DNA of 64,000 nucleotides, taken from NCBI RefSeq assembly GCF_014302995.1, contig NZ_CP060295.1, forward strand, positions 2,781,501 through 2,845,500, in the 5' to 3' direction. This DNA comes from Variovorax sp. PAMC26660. Lineage in GTDB: Bacteria > Pseudomonadota > Gammaproteobacteria > Burkholderiales > Burkholderiaceae_C. Shown here piece by piece: positions 43,847-53,133 of this stretch (position 1 is its first letter; each line of letters begins with the position of its first letter). The notes beneath the pieces are model-generated. The model was given only the letters and a program-made list of their open reading frames with translations, made no database searches and was not told the DNA's origin. The position numbers were made by a program, and so were the translations under genes.

Positions 43847-45358
43847 ATGTCCACCCTTCACCTCGACCACCACATCGGTGGCAAGCCCACCGCCAACACC
43901 TCCGGCCGCACGCAGGACGTGACCAACCCCGCCACCGGTGCCGTCACCGGCAAGGTGGGCCTGGCCGATGCGGCACAAGTCTCGGTTGCCGTGGCCGCCG
44001 CACAAGCCGCCTTCCCGGCCTGGGCCGACACGCCGCCGATCCGCCGCGCCCGCGTCATGTTCAAGTTCCTGCAGTTGCTCAACGAGCACAAGGACGAACT
44101 GGCCCACCTCATCACCGCCGAGCACGGCAAGGTCTTCACCGACGCACAGGGCGAGGTTTCGCGCGGCATCGACATCGTCGAGTTCGCCTGCGGCATTCCG
44201 CAACTGCTCAAGGGCGACTTCACCGACCAGGTGAGCACCGGCATCGACAACTGGACGCTGCGTCAGCCGCTCGGCGTGGTCGCCGGCATCACGCCTTTCA
44301 ACTTCCCGGTGATGGTGCCGATGTGGATGTTCCCGGTGGCGATTGCCGCGGGCAACACCTTCGTGCTCAAGCCCAGCCCGACCGATCCGAGCGCCTCGCT
44401 GCGCATGGCCGAGCTGCTCAAGGAAGCCGGCCTGCCCGACGGCGTGTTCAACGTGGTGCAGGGCGACAAGGTGGCCGTCGATGCGCTGCTGGAGCACCCC
44501 GACGTCAAGGCCATCAGCTTCGTCGGCTCCACGCCCATCGCCAACTACATCTACGAAACCGGTGCACGCCACGGCAAGCGCGTGCAGGCCCTGGGCGGCG
44601 CGAAGAACCACATGGTCGTCATGCCCGACGCCGACATCGACCAGACCGTCGATGCGCTGATCGGCGCGGGCTACGGCTCGGCCGGCGAGCGCTGCATGGC
44701 GATCAGCGTCGCGGTGCTGGTGGGCGACGTGGCCGACAAGATCGTGCCCAAGCTCATCGAGCGCACGAAGACGCTCAAGGTGCTCAACGGCACCAACCTC
44801 GCGGCCGAGATGGGCCCGATCGTCACCCGCGTTGCGCACGAGCGCATCACCGGCTACATCGCGCAGGGCGAGAAGGAAGGCGCGAAGCTGCTGGTCGACG
44901 GCCGCCAATTCGACGGCAAGGTGGCAGGCGAAGGCTGTGGCGACGGCTTCTGGATGGGCGGCACGCTGTTCGACAACGTCACGCCCGAGATGCGCATCTA
45001 CAAGGAAGAAATCTTCGGCCCGGTGCTCAGCTGCGTGCGCGTCGAGAACTTCAAGGACGCGGTCGACCTCGTCAACGCGCACGAGTTCGGCAACGGCGTG
45101 AGCTGCTTCACCCGCGACGGCAACGTGGCGCGCGAATTCAGCCGCCGCATCCAGGTCGGCATGGTCGGCATCAACGTGCCGATCCCGGTGCCCATGGCGT
45201 GGCACGGCTTCGGCGGCTGGAAGAAGAGCCTGTTCGGCGACATGCACGCCTACGGCGAAGAGGGCGTGCGCTTCTATACCAAGCAGAAGTCGGTCATGCA
45301 GCGCTGGCCCGAGAGCATCGGCAAGGGCGCCGAGTTCGTGATGCCGACCGCCAAGTAA
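43847..45358 (+). CDS. mmsA: Methylmalonate-semialdehyde dehydrogenase (CoA-acylating)
   Basis: This 503-residue aldehyde dehydrogenase of the MmsA subgroup acts in valine/inositol/beta-alanine breakdown, oxidising malonic or methylmalonic semialdehyde to acetyl- or propionyl-CoA. Markers are [63 protein letters not shown], catalytic Cys in [11 protein letters not shown] and the MmsA-typical [24 protein letters not shown]. The conserved Lys-Asn after LGGA replaces the general-base Glu of ordinary ALDHs, as expected for the CoA-dependent type. Confidence 0.93.
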   Translation: MSTLHLDHHIGGKPTANTSGRTQDVTNPATGAVTGKVGLADAAQVSVAVAAAQAAFPAWADTPPIRRARVMFKFLQLLNEHKDELAHLITAEHGKVFTDAQGEVSRGIDIVEFACGIPQLLKGDFTDQVSTGIDNWTLRQPLGVVAGITPFNFPVMVPMWMFPVAIAAGNTFVLKPSPTDPSASLRMAELLKEAGLPDGVFNVVQGDKVAVDALLEHPDVKAISFVGSTPIANYIYETGARHGKRVQALGGAKNHMVVMPDADIDQTVDALIGAGYGSAGERCMAISVAVLVGDVADKIVPKLIERTKTLKVLNGTNLAAEMGPIVTRVAHERITGYIAQGEKEGAKLLVDGRQFDGKVAGEGCGDGFWMGGTLFDNVTPEMRIYKEEIFGPVLSCVRVENFKDAVDLVNAHEFGNGVSCFTRDGNVAREFSRRIQVGMVGINVPIPVPMAWHGFGGWKKSLFGDMHAYGEEGVRFYTKQKSVMQRWPESIGKGAEFVMPTAK

Positions 45359-45430
45359 AAGGCGGCTGCGGGCGCAGCACGGTCGGCACTGCCGTATCCT
45401 CGAAGAACAAAGAGAGACAAGACAACCGCC

Positions 45431-47065
45431 ATGAGCGACACAAGCTTCGACTACATCATCATCGGGGCCGGCACCGCCGGCTCGCTCATGGCCAACCGCC
45501 TGAGCGCCGACAAGCGCAAGCGCGTGCTGCTCATCGAGGCGGGTCGCAAGGACGACTACCACTGGATCCACATTCCGGTGGGCTACCTGTATTGCATCGG
45601 CAACCCGCGCACCGACTGGCTCTACAGCACCGAGCCCGATGCGGGCCTGAATGGCCGCACGCTGCGCTATCCGCGTGGCAAGACGCTTGGGGGCTCGTCG
45701 AGCATCAACGGCATGATCTACATGCGCGGCCAGTCGCGCGACTACGAGCAGTGGGCGCAGCTCACCGGCGACGAGTCATGGCGCTGGCAGAACGTGCTGC
45801 CGGCTTTCAAGAAGCACGAGGACTTCTATCTCGGCGCCGACGAGATGCATGGCGCGGGTGGCGAGTGGCGCGTTGAGAAGCAGCGCCTGCGCTGGGACAT
45901 CCTCGACGCTTTCGCCGAAGCCGCTGCGCAGGCCGATGTGCCGCACACCACCGACTTCAACCGCGGCAGCAATGAAGGCGTGGGCTACTTCCAGGTCAAC
46001 CAGAAGAACGGCTGGCGCTGGAACACGGCCAAGGCCTTCCTGCGGCCGACCTGCTATGGCAGGCCCAACTTCGAGCTGTGGACCGGCGCGCAGGTGTCGC
46101 GCCTGCTGTTCGAGACGCTGCCCGACGGCACGCGCCGATGCAGCGGCGTCGAGGTATGGAACGGCAGCGAGATGGCCACCGCGCATGCCGAGCGCGAAGT
46201 GATCCTGAGCGCGGGCGCCATCGGCTCGCCGCAGATTCTTCAGCTCTCGGGCATCGGCCCGGCCGAACTGCTGCGCCAGCACGGCATCGACGTGGTGCTC
46301 GATGCGCCCGGCGTCGGCGCCAACCTGCAAGACCATTTGCAGATCCGCGCGGTCTACAAGATCGAGGGCGCGCCCACGCTCAATGTGCTGGCGTCGTCGA
46401 TGGTCGGCAAGGCGAAGATCGGCCTTGAATATCTGCTCAAACGCAGCGGACCGATGAGCATGGCGCCGTCGCAGCTCGGCGCCTTCACGCGCAGTTCGCC
46501 CGACCACGAATGGCCGAACCTGCAGTACCACGTGCAGCCGCTGTCGCTCGATGCCTTCGGCGATCCGCTGCACAGTTTTCCGGCTTTCACCGCGAGTGTG
46601 TGCAACCTCAACCCCACGAGCCGGGGCTCGGTGCGCATCAAGAGCAAGCGCTTCGAAGACGCGCCCGCCATCGCCCCCAACTACCTGAGCACCGACGAAG
46701 ACCGCAAGGTGGCCGCCGACTCGCTGCGCGTGACGCGCCGGATCGCGTCGCAACCCGCGCTCGCCAAGTACAAGCCGCAGGAATGGAAGCCCGGCGTGCA
46801 GTACCAGACCGACGAAGACCTCGCGCGGCTCGCGGGCGACATCGCCACCACCATCTTCCATCCGGTCGGCACCACGAAGATGGGCGCTGATGGCGACGCG
46901 ATGGCGGTGCTCGACGCCAGGCTGCGCGTGCGCGGCGTGCAGGGCCTGCGCGTGGTCGATGCGGGCGCCATGCCCACCATCACCAGCGGCAACACGAACA
47001 GTCCGACCTTGATGATGGCCGAGAAGGCAGCGGGCTGGATTCTCGAAGACAACAGCGGCCGCTGA
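45431..47065 (+). CDS. GMC-family FAD oxidoreductase (choline/alcohol dehydrogenase-like)
   Basis: This 544-residue GMC oxidoreductase has an N-terminal FAD motif DYIIIGAGTAGSLMANRLS, GMC signature 1 (YPRGKTLGGSSSINGMIYMRGQ), signature 2 (SAGAIGSPQILQLSGIGP) and C-terminal catalytic region FHPVGTTKMGAD...TSGNTNSPTLMMAEKAA. It oxidises an alcohol, possibly feeding the aldehyde to a dehydrogenase such as the mmsA product 72 bp upstream. The substrate cannot be assigned; choline is only one option, and no betaine aldehyde dehydrogenase or choline regulator is adjacent. Confidence 0.88.
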   Translation: MSDTSFDYIIIGAGTAGSLMANRLSADKRKRVLLIEAGRKDDYHWIHIPVGYLYCIGNPRTDWLYSTEPDAGLNGRTLRYPRGKTLGGSSSINGMIYMRGQSRDYEQWAQLTGDESWRWQNVLPAFKKHEDFYLGADEMHGAGGEWRVEKQRLRWDILDAFAEAAAQADVPHTTDFNRGSNEGVGYFQVNQKNGWRWNTAKAFLRPTCYGRPNFELWTGAQVSRLLFETLPDGTRRCSGVEVWNGSEMATAHAEREVILSAGAIGSPQILQLSGIGPAELLRQHGIDVVLDAPGVGANLQDHLQIRAVYKIEGAPTLNVLASSMVGKAKIGLEYLLKRSGPMSMAPSQLGAFTRSSPDHEWPNLQYHVQPLSLDAFGDPLHSFPAFTASVCNLNPTSRGSVRIKSKRFEDAPAIAPNYLSTDEDRKVAADSLRVTRRIASQPALAKYKPQEWKPGVQYQTDEDLARLAGDIATTIFHPVGTTKMGADGDAMAVLDARLRVRGVQGLRVVDAGAMPTITSGNTNSPTLMMAEKAAGWILEDNSGR

Positions 47066-47072
47066 GCCGGCG

Positions 47073-47759
47073 TCAGCGGCGCGGCGTGGGCTTGGGTGAC
47101 TTGGTGTTGCCCGTGGTGGCGCTGCGGCGGCGCGCGGCGGGGGCATCGCCTTCGAGGCGCGCCTTCGCGCCTTCGAGCATGAGGTCCACGCCCACCTCGA
47201 ACATCGCATCGGGACCGGCCTTGCGGTAGTTGGCGAACGCTTCGGCCAGCAGGGGGCGTGACGCCGCCGCGGCATCGAGCGTTTGCTGCCGCACTTGCGC
47301 GTCCGGCGGCGCTGCCTGTTCCTCGAGCACGCAGCCCACGGTGTAGCGGCCCAGCGCGATCAGCAGCGTCATGGCCTGCGTCGCCGGCATGCCCCGGCTG
47401 ACCACGGCCGCGAGCTGGGCCTCCACCATCTCAAGATCATCCGGGTCGGGCTCCGAGCCGGCATGCAGGCGCGCGCCGTCGCGCCGCGCCAGCAGCGCAC
47501 GGCGGAAGCTGCGCGCGTTCTCTCGCAGGAAGGTTTCCCACGATTCCTCGGGCAGCGGCAGCCGGCGGTCGTGGGCGCGAAGCAGGATCTCGCGGTTCAT
47601 CGCATCGAGCAGCGCGCGCTTGTTCTTGAAATGCCAGTACAGCGCAGGCTGCTGCACGCTGAGCCGTTCGGCCAGCAGCCGGGTGCTGAGTTTGTCCATG
47701 CCGACCTCGTCGAGCAGCGCAAGCGCCGCTTCGAGGATGACTTCGCGATCCAGTTTCAT
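47073..47759 (-). CDS. tetR: TetR-type tetracycline repressor
   Basis: This 228-residue repressor belongs to the true TetR subgroup, not just the broad family. The HTH is RLLAERLSVQQPALYWHFKNKRALLDAM, close to Tn10-type TetR. The ligand domain has HDRRLPLPEESWETFLRENARSFRRALLARRDGARLHAG, conserving positions that match His64, Asn82 and His100 of tetracycline-binding TetR, plus GRYTVGCVLEEQAA. It is divergent from a TetA-like pump, with tet-operator-like sites in between. The gene is chromosomal-looking in composition. The C-terminal K/R-rich tail is longer than in Tn10 TetR. Confidence 0.88.
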   Translation of the reverse strand: MKLDREVILEAALALLDEVGMDKLSTRLLAERLSVQQPALYWHFKNKRALLDAMNREILLRAHDRRLPLPEESWETFLRENARSFRRALLARRDGARLHAGSEPDPDDLEMVEAQLAAVVSRGMPATQAMTLLIALGRYTVGCVLEEQAAPPDAQVRQQTLDAAAASRPLLAEAFANYRKAGPDAMFEVGVDLMLEGAKARLEGDAPAARRRSATTGNTKSPKPTPRR

Positions 47760-47798
47760 GCAGATATCCGTGCCCGTGTCCGAGCCAATAGGGGGTGC

Positions 47799-47827
47799 TT
47801 CACAACCTGGAATTTATCGCTGATAAT
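47799..47827 (+). promoter_or_regulatory. Predicted promoter of tetA-like gene
   Basis: TTCACA (47799-47804), 17-bp spacer, GATAAT (47822-47827): one mismatch to consensus in each hexamer with ideal spacing. Transcription would begin near 47834, about 3 nt before ATG 47837, implying a nearly leaderless message. The -10 lies inside the first operator-like site. Confidence 0.6.
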
Positions 47828-47843
47828 TCCTTATCAATGATAA
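47814..47843. promoter_or_regulatory. Two tandem tet-operator-like sites
   Basis: Site 1 is TTATC-GCT-GATAA (47814-47826) and site 2 is TTATC-AAT-GATAA (47831-47843). The core TATCAATGATA of site 2 matches the classical tet operator core TATCANTGATA exactly; site 1 differs at one base. Their centres are 17 bp apart. Site 2 overlaps the presumed start codon of the pump gene. Two operators between divergent tetR and tetA is the classical Tn10-like arrangement. Confidence 0.8.
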
Positions 47844-49054
47844 ATTTCAACATTTCTTCTCCATCCTCCTTCGCGGGCGGCCGCCACGCGCATGCGGTGA
47901 TCCTTGCGATCGTCACGCTCGACGCCGTCGGCATCAGCCTGGTCATGCCGATCGTGCCGGGCCTGCTGCGCGAGGTCGGCCACACCGGCGACCTCGGCTG
48001 GCGCTTCGGCGCCTTTCTCTCGCTGTATGCGCTGATGCAGTTCCTCTGCGCGCCCGTGCTCGGCGCGCTGAGCGACCGCTTCGGCCGCCGGCCGGTGCTG
48101 CTGGTGTCGGTGGCGGGCGCGGCGATCGATGCGCTCTTCATGGCCTTCGCGCCCTCGCTGTGGATGCTGTTCCTGGGCCGCGCGATCGCGGGCATGACGG
48201 GCGCGAACATGGCGGTGGCCTCTGCGGCCATTGCCGACCTCACGCCCGAGCATCAGCGCGCGCGCTGGTTCGGCCGCATGGGCGCCTGCTTCGGCCTGGG
48301 CTTCATCGCCGGGCCTGCCATCGGCGGCGTGCTCGGCGACCACGGCGTCCGGCTGCCCTTCATCGCGGCCGCGGTGCTCAACGGACTGACCTTCCTCGTG
48401 GGCCTGCTGGTGTTGCGCGAGTCGCGCCCGCCGGCGCTCGCGGCGCAGCCCTTCGACCGCAGCGTGCTGCATCCGCTCGCGCCGCTGCGCTGGGCCGCGG
48501 GCTTTCCCGCGCTGCTGCCGATCCTGGGCGTGTTCCTGGTGCTCGTGCTGGTGGGCGAGGTCGCCGGCACGACCTGGGTGATCCACGGCGAGGACCGCTA
48601 CGCCTGGAACGGCACCACGGTCGGCCTTTCGCTCGCGGGCTTCGGCCTGATCCACGCGGTGGTGCAAGGCGTCCTGGCGGGCCCGCTGGTCGAGCGCTGG
48701 GGCGAGCGCGTGGCGATCGCGGTCGGCACCCTCTCCGACTGCACGGCCTACGCGCTGCTCGCCTTCGCCTCGCAGGGCTGGATGGCGCTCGCGCTGCTGC
48801 CGTTCCTGTGCATGGGCGGCGTCGGCCAGCCCGCGCTGCAGGCGATGCTCTCGCGGCGCGTGGGCGAGGCCGACCAGGGGCGGCTGCAAGGCGTGCTCGC
48901 GAGCATCTCCAGCCTGGCCTCGGTGGTCGGGCCCCTGTTGATCAGCGCGCTCTACTTCGCGTGGCGCGTGCGCTTTCCGGGCATCGTGTGGCTGGTCGGC
49001 GCCGTGCTCTACCTGCTGTGCCTCCCGGTGCTGCTGCGAAGGACGAAGGCCTGA
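47837..49054 (+). CDS. tetA: TetA-like tetracycline efflux MFS transporter
   Basis: This 405-residue, 12-helix MFS pump is close to TetA(A)-type proteins: ILAIVTLDAVGISLVMPIVPGLLREVGHT, YALMQFLCAPVLGALSDRFGRRPVLLVSVAGAAIDALFMAFAP (motif A) and GRIVAG-like GRAIAGMTGANMAVASAAIAD. Later blocks are WVIHGEDRYAWNGTTVGLSLAGFGLIHA and QGVLASISSLASVVGPLL. It would exchange tetracycline-Mg for protons. The N-terminal extension of about 20 residues before the first helix is unusual. A GTG at 47795 is an alternative start but would lie upstream of the predicted promoter's -35. Confidence 0.87.
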   Translation: MINFNISSPSSFAGGRHAHAVILAIVTLDAVGISLVMPIVPGLLREVGHTGDLGWRFGAFLSLYALMQFLCAPVLGALSDRFGRRPVLLVSVAGAAIDALFMAFAPSLWMLFLGRAIAGMTGANMAVASAAIADLTPEHQRARWFGRMGACFGLGFIAGPAIGGVLGDHGVRLPFIAAAVLNGLTFLVGLLVLRESRPPALAAQPFDRSVLHPLAPLRWAAGFPALLPILGVFLVLVLVGEVAGTTWVIHGEDRYAWNGTTVGLSLAGFGLIHAVVQGVLAGPLVERWGERVAIAVGTLSDCTAYALLAFASQGWMALALLPFLCMGGVGQPALQAMLSRRVGEADQGRLQGVLASISSLASVVGPLLISALYFAWRVRFPGIVWLVGAVLYLLCLPVLLRRTKA

Positions 49055-49078
49055 TCGCCCGCCCCGCCCCCTTCGAGA

Positions 49079-49171
49079 CCACCGAGGAACCGGCTTTGCC
49101 GGGCCTCAGGTATTGCCCCCGGTAGGGGGTTGGAGAAGCGACACGAAGTGCGCGAAGCCTGGGGGCGAGCC
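49079..49171 (-). repeat. Intergenic repeat family B, copy B2
   Basis: Reverse-complement copy of B1: read on the minus strand it runs GGCTCGCCCCCAGGCTTCGC, then GCACTTCGTGTCGCTTCTCC, CCCCCTACCGGGGG and the CCGGC-AAA-GCCGG hairpin. Its first base is the last base of the TAG stop of the minus-strand solute-binding gene. It fills most of the gap to the convergent tetA-like gene. Confidence 0.88.
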
Positions 49172-50232
49172 TACTTTTCGATGGTCTTGTTCCAGCGCGA
49201 ATTCCACGCCGGCCGGTTCGCGTTGATGCTTTCCCAGTCGATGGTGATGGCGGTCTTCATCCACTTGTTGATGTTCGCCACCTGCGTTGCGCTGTCGCCC
49301 GCGACCGGGGCCTTGGGGTTGGTCGGGATCTGCGCGCCGTACTGCAGCACATTGGCCTGAGCCACCGGGCTGAGCAGGAACTCGGCGAGCTTTTGCGACA
49401 ACTCGGGCTCGCTGTTGTTGGCGACCACGCACTGGGCCGTGACCAGCACCACCGCGCCTTCCTTGGGCGGCGCGTACTCGACCGGAATGCCCTTGGCCTT
49501 GAGCGAGTCCACGATGGTGGGCGTGAGCGGAAAGATCGCCGCTTCGCCGGTCTGGACCATCTCCGACAGCTTGGCCGAACTCGGGATGTACTCCAGCACG
49601 TTCGGGCCGATGGTGGTGGGCCAGGCCTTGAAGCCGGGTTCCACGTTCTTGTCGTTGCCGCCCTGGATGCGGTTGAACATCAGGAAGCCGTGCAACCCGA
49701 AGGACGAGGACGACATCGACTGGAACACCACCTTGCCCTTGAACTTGGGGTCGGCCAGGTCCATCCACGAGGTAGGGGCGGCCCAGCCCTTTTCCTTGAA
49801 CATCTTCGCGTTGTAGGCCAGGCCCGTCATGCCCAGGCTCACGCCGCTGGCCATGTCGTCCTTGAAGCGCGCGGCGGGAAAAATCTCGCTCAGCGACTGG
49901 TTGGCCTTCTGCTTCTGGCACAGGCCCATGCCGATGGCGCGCACCATGATGCCGTCGTCCAGGAACATCACGTGCATCTGCGGCTTGTCCTTGTTGGCCT
50001 GCGCCTTCGCGAGGATGTCGGACGAGGTGCCGGGCACCACCACCACCTTGGCGCCGTAGGCCTTCTCGAAGGCCGGGAACACGTACTGCGTGTACGCCTT
50101 CTCCATGGTGCCGCCGTTCATGCCGATGTAGAGCGTCGGGGTCTGCGCGAGTGCAGCCCCGCTGCATGCAAGCGTGGCGATGGCTGCGATCAAGGGGCTG
50201 CGTGCGAAGAAGGTGCGGGTGAGGCGGGGCAT
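49171..50232 (-). CDS. Extracellular solute-binding protein, PotD/opine-polyamine type
   Basis: This 353-residue periplasmic protein has a signal peptide (FFARSPLIAAIATLACSGAALAQ) and a bacterial extracellular solute-binding domain (LYIGMNGGTMEKAYTQYVFPAFEKAYGAKVVVVPGTSSDILAK). AAGGA precedes the ATG at 50232. It is the last gene of the importer/oxidoreductase operon that starts at 55856, separate from its permeases but on the same strand. The ligand is likely a polyamine, opine or related amine (inference from family and neighbours). Confidence 0.87.
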   Translation of the reverse strand: MPRLTRTFFARSPLIAAIATLACSGAALAQTPTLYIGMNGGTMEKAYTQYVFPAFEKAYGAKVVVVPGTSSDILAKAQANKDKPQMHVMFLDDGIMVRAIGMGLCQKQKANQSLSEIFPAARFKDDMASGVSLGMTGLAYNAKMFKEKGWAAPTSWMDLADPKFKGKVVFQSMSSSSFGLHGFLMFNRIQGGNDKNVEPGFKAWPTTIGPNVLEYIPSSAKLSEMVQTGEAAIFPLTPTIVDSLKAKGIPVEYAPPKEGAVVLVTAQCVVANNSEPELSQKLAEFLLSPVAQANVLQYGAQIPTNPKAPVAGDSATQVANINKWMKTAITIDWESINANRPAWNSRWNKTIEK

Positions 50233-50243
50233 GGTTTTTCCTT

Positions 50244-51407
50244 TCAGTGGGGAAGGGCGTCGGAAGCGGTCGTGGATGCGGGTTCGGAAACAGGGTCGAA
50301 GCGCTCGATGGCAAAGGCCTCGATGGGCGTGCTGCTGCGCCCGTCGCGCGCGAGTTCGGCAAGCACCTCGCCGGCGGCCGGGCCGATCTGGAAGCCCGCG
50401 CCCGCGAAGCCGAAGCCGTGGAACAGGCCCGGCGTGGTGCGGCTCGGGCCCAGCACCGGTTCTCGGTCGGGCAGATAGCCTTCGGTGCCGCTCCAGGTGC
50501 GGATGAAATGCGCATGGCGCAGCGCGGGCAGCAGCTCGACGGCCTGCACCGCGAGCGTGGCGATGGCGTCGCGGTCGACGCGCGCGCGGTCGGCATCGAG
50601 CGCGATGCCCGCGCCGCCGCCCAGCACGAGGTTGCCGCGCGCCACCTGCCGGCAGTAGATGCCGCCGCCCTCGACGCCGAGGCTCCAGTCCATGAAATGC
50701 GGCACAGGCTCCGTCACCGCCATCACCGGATGGCCCGAGCGCAGCGGCAGCGTCTCGCCGAACTGTTCGGCAATGGCACCGGCCCAGGCCCCCGCGCAGT
50801 TGAGCAGCACGGGCGCATGCACTTCGAGCGCATTGCCGCTGCGCACCATGAACATGGCGCCGTCGTGCGCGACCTCGTCGACCTTGTGGCGCTCGAAGAC
50901 CTGCGCGCCCGCCCGCTGCGCGGCGAGCGCGAAGGCCGGCGACACCAGGCGCGGATTGGCCTGCCCGTCTTCGAGGCACAGCGAGCCGCCCACGGCGCGC
51001 GAGCCGAGCCAGGGGCATTGCTCGCGCAGGCGCGCGGCGGAGATCAGTTCCAGGCCCAGGTCGAAGTCGCTGCTGAGCGCGCGGTAGCGTTCGAGCGAGG
51101 CCATGTCCGATTCGCTGCGCGCGATCTTGAAATGACCCGACCGGATGTATTCGCCGTCGGTGCCCAGCAACTCCGGCAGCCGGCCCCAGATGCGGTGCGC
51201 GCGCTGTGCCAGTGGCAACTGGCTCATCGGACGGCCCTGTCGCCGCACGCCGCCGTAGTTCACGCCGCTGGAGCGCGAGCCGCAAAGGTCGCGCTCCAGC
51301 AGCGCCACGCCGAGGCCCATCTGCCGCAGCGCCAGTGCGGCGGAGGCGCCGACGATGCCGCCGCCGATGATGGCGACATCGGTGCGCAAGATGCGGATCG
51401 TCGTCAT
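50244..51407 (-). CDS. FAD-dependent oxidoreductase, DAO family (beta subunit of heterotrimeric amine/opine oxidoreductase)
   Basis: This 387-residue D-amino-acid-oxidase-like flavoprotein has TDVAIIGGGIVGASAALALRQMGLGVALLER at the N-terminus, GVNYGGVRRQGR and the C-terminal RTWSGTEGYLPDREPVLGPSRTTPGLFHGFGFAGAGFQIGPAAG. Proteins of this type form complexes with a larger FAD/[2Fe-2S] subunit and a small ferredoxin-like subunit in opine oxidases and D-hydroxyproline dehydrogenases. Both partners are encoded immediately upstream with 4-bp overlaps. It contains the substrate-oxidising site. Confidence 0.88.
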   Translation of the reverse strand: MTTIRILRTDVAIIGGGIVGASAALALRQMGLGVALLERDLCGSRSSGVNYGGVRRQGRPMSQLPLAQRAHRIWGRLPELLGTDGEYIRSGHFKIARSESDMASLERYRALSSDFDLGLELISAARLREQCPWLGSRAVGGSLCLEDGQANPRLVSPAFALAAQRAGAQVFERHKVDEVAHDGAMFMVRSGNALEVHAPVLLNCAGAWAGAIAEQFGETLPLRSGHPVMAVTEPVPHFMDWSLGVEGGGIYCRQVARGNLVLGGGAGIALDADRARVDRDAIATLAVQAVELLPALRHAHFIRTWSGTEGYLPDREPVLGPSRTTPGLFHGFGFAGAGFQIGPAAGEVLAELARDGRSSTPIEAFAIERFDPVSEPASTTASDALPH

Positions 51408-52816
51408 GCGTCGCCCTCCGTGCAGGGCACGAGCCGGATCGGAATCGGCTTGATCGGCGCCTGTCCACGCAGGCGACCCACCTGCTGCACCGATTGGCCG
51501 GTGGCATGCGCCAGGATCTCCGCCGCCGCCGCGCCGCACATGCGGCCCTGGCAGCGGCCCATGCCCACGCGCGACAGCGCCTTGAGCCGGTTCATCTCGT
51601 CCGCACCATTGACGGCGATGGTCTGGCGCAGCGTGCCGGCCGTGACGTTCTCGCAGCGGCACACGACCAGATCGTCGGGCGCGTGCGCGGCCCAGTCCTG
51701 CGGCAATGGAAAGGCGCGCTCCAGGCCACGGCGGAACGTGGTCAATCTGTCGATCCTGTGTTCGAGCGCGGTGGCACGCGCCGTGTCGATGGCCATGCCG
51801 CTGTCGGCCAGCAGCGCCAGCGCCGCGCGCTCGCCCGCCCATTCGGCCGCGTCCGCGCCCATGATGCCGGCGCCATCGCCCGCGAGGTACACGCCTTCGA
51901 CGCTGGTGCGGCCGGCCGCATTGCGCACCGGCAGATGGGCGCGGTGCATCGGCGCGTAGTCGAAGCGGCAGCCGAGCAGGTCGGCCAGTTGTGTCTCGGA
52001 GCGCAGCGCGTAGCCGAAGCCGATGGCATCGCAGGCCAGCGTGCGTTCTTCGTGGCCGTCGTGCCATGCCACGCCGGTGACGCGGCCCTGTTGCTCGTCG
52101 CCGAGCACGCGCAGCGGACGCACGCCGCTGTGCAGGGCCACGCCGTGCGCGCGCAACCAGCCCACGTAGTACACGCCCTTGGCGAACACCGCCGGCTGCG
52201 TCAGCATCGCGGGCGTTGCGGCGAGCTGGTCTGCAAGGCGCGCGGTGTCGAGCACTGCTGCCACCGCCACACCAGCCTTCGCGTACTGGTACGCCACCAG
52301 GTACAGCAATGGCCCCGTGCCCATGAACACCACGCGCTGCCCGATGGCGCAGCCCTGAAACTTGAGCGCGACCTGCGCACCGCCGAGCGTGTAGACGCCC
52401 GGCAGCGTCCAGCCCGGCACCGGCAGCACGCGGTCGGTGGCGCCTGTCGCCACGATGAGATGGCTGTAGGGCACGCGGCGGGTGCTGCGCGTCGGGTTGT
52501 GCAGCACGTCGAGCTGCTGCCCTTGCGCATTCCACACGAGGCTGTCGGGGTGGTGGTCGATGCGGCCCTGCAGCGCGTCGAAGGCTTCGTGCACTGCGTC
52601 GGCGCGCTTGGACTCGAAGCCGTAGAGCGTTCGCGCCGTGCGCTGCGCCAGGTCCGTGGGCGGACGCCGGTAGATCTGTCCGCCAGCGCGCGGGGCTTCG
52701 TCGATCACCACGGGCCGCAGGCCATGCGCCACCAGTGTTTGCGCGGCGCGCACGCCGGCCGGTCCGGCGCCGACGATCACGGGCCGCAATTCGTTGGCCG
52801 TTGTTGTCGTCGTCAT
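51404..52816 (-). CDS. FAD/NAD-binding oxidoreductase with BFD-like iron-sulfur domain (alpha subunit)
   Basis: This 470-residue protein starts PVIVGAGPAGVRAAQTLVAHGLRPVVIDEAPRAGGQIYRR. A second nucleotide-binding segment is VVFMGTGPLLYLVAYQYAKAG, and GVYLAGDGAGIMGADAAEWAGERAAL follows. The C-terminus carries a four-cysteine BFD-like cluster site (VVCRCENVTAGTLRQ and GMGRCQGRMCG). This is the architecture of OoxA/NoxA and hydroxyproline dehydrogenase alpha subunits. It overlaps the genes on both sides by 4 bp (ATGA), so stoichiometric synthesis is expected. Confidence 0.88.
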   Translation of the reverse strand: MTTTTTANELRPVIVGAGPAGVRAAQTLVAHGLRPVVIDEAPRAGGQIYRRPPTDLAQRTARTLYGFESKRADAVHEAFDALQGRIDHHPDSLVWNAQGQQLDVLHNPTRSTRRVPYSHLIVATGATDRVLPVPGWTLPGVYTLGGAQVALKFQGCAIGQRVVFMGTGPLLYLVAYQYAKAGVAVAAVLDTARLADQLAATPAMLTQPAVFAKGVYYVGWLRAHGVALHSGVRPLRVLGDEQQGRVTGVAWHDGHEERTLACDAIGFGYALRSETQLADLLGCRFDYAPMHRAHLPVRNAAGRTSVEGVYLAGDGAGIMGADAAEWAGERAALALLADSGMAIDTARATALEHRIDRLTTFRRGLERAFPLPQDWAAHAPDDLVVCRCENVTAGTLRQTIAVNGADEMNRLKALSRVGMGRCQGRMCGAAAAEILAHATGQSVQQVGRLRGQAPIKPIPIRLVPCTEGDA

Positions 52817-53133
52817 GCGCCGCTCTTTCCCGTGACCAGCGCCATGCCCGGTGCGATGAAGGTCGAGCAGGCGCGCAGCCGTTCGCCCTCGTCGGTAGCG
52901 ATCCAGCAGTCCTGGCAGGCGCCCATCATGCAGAAGCCGGCACGCGGCAGTCCGCTGAATTCGTTGCGGCGCAGTTGACCGGATTGCGTGAGCACGGCGG
53001 TCAGCACCGTGTCCCCGGCCAGCGCGCGCGCGGGTGCGCCGTCGAGCGTGAAGGACACGGCCTCGCGGCCGTTCTGCTCGGCCACGCGATGCAGCAGCGC
53101 GCGTGCGCCTGTTGTCGATGTGTTCATGCTCAT
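52813..53133 (-). CDS. Small (2Fe-2S)-binding subunit (gamma subunit)
   Basis: This 106-residue ferredoxin-like protein has VSFTLDGAPARALAGDTVLTAVL and cysteines C68, C73, C76 and C89 (GFCMMGACQDCW and LRACS), the ligand pattern of a plant-type [2Fe-2S] cluster in a Fer2_4 protein. It would pass electrons between the flavin subunits. The start overlaps the upstream permease stop (ATGA); a second in-frame ATG lies two codons later. Its stop overlaps the alpha-subunit start. Confidence 0.88.
   Translation of the reverse strand: MSMNTSTTGARALLHRVAEQNGREAVSFTLDGAPARALAGDTVLTAVLTQSGQLRRNEFSGLPRAGFCMMGACQDCWIATDEGERLRACSTFIAPGMALVTGKSGA

Noticed and set aside
49171..51507. Single 778-codon fusion of DAO-like and solute-binding genes
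   Set aside because: The frame is open, but the N-terminal part is out of frame with the real DAO gene, and the solute-binding gene has its own signal peptide and ribosome site at 50232.
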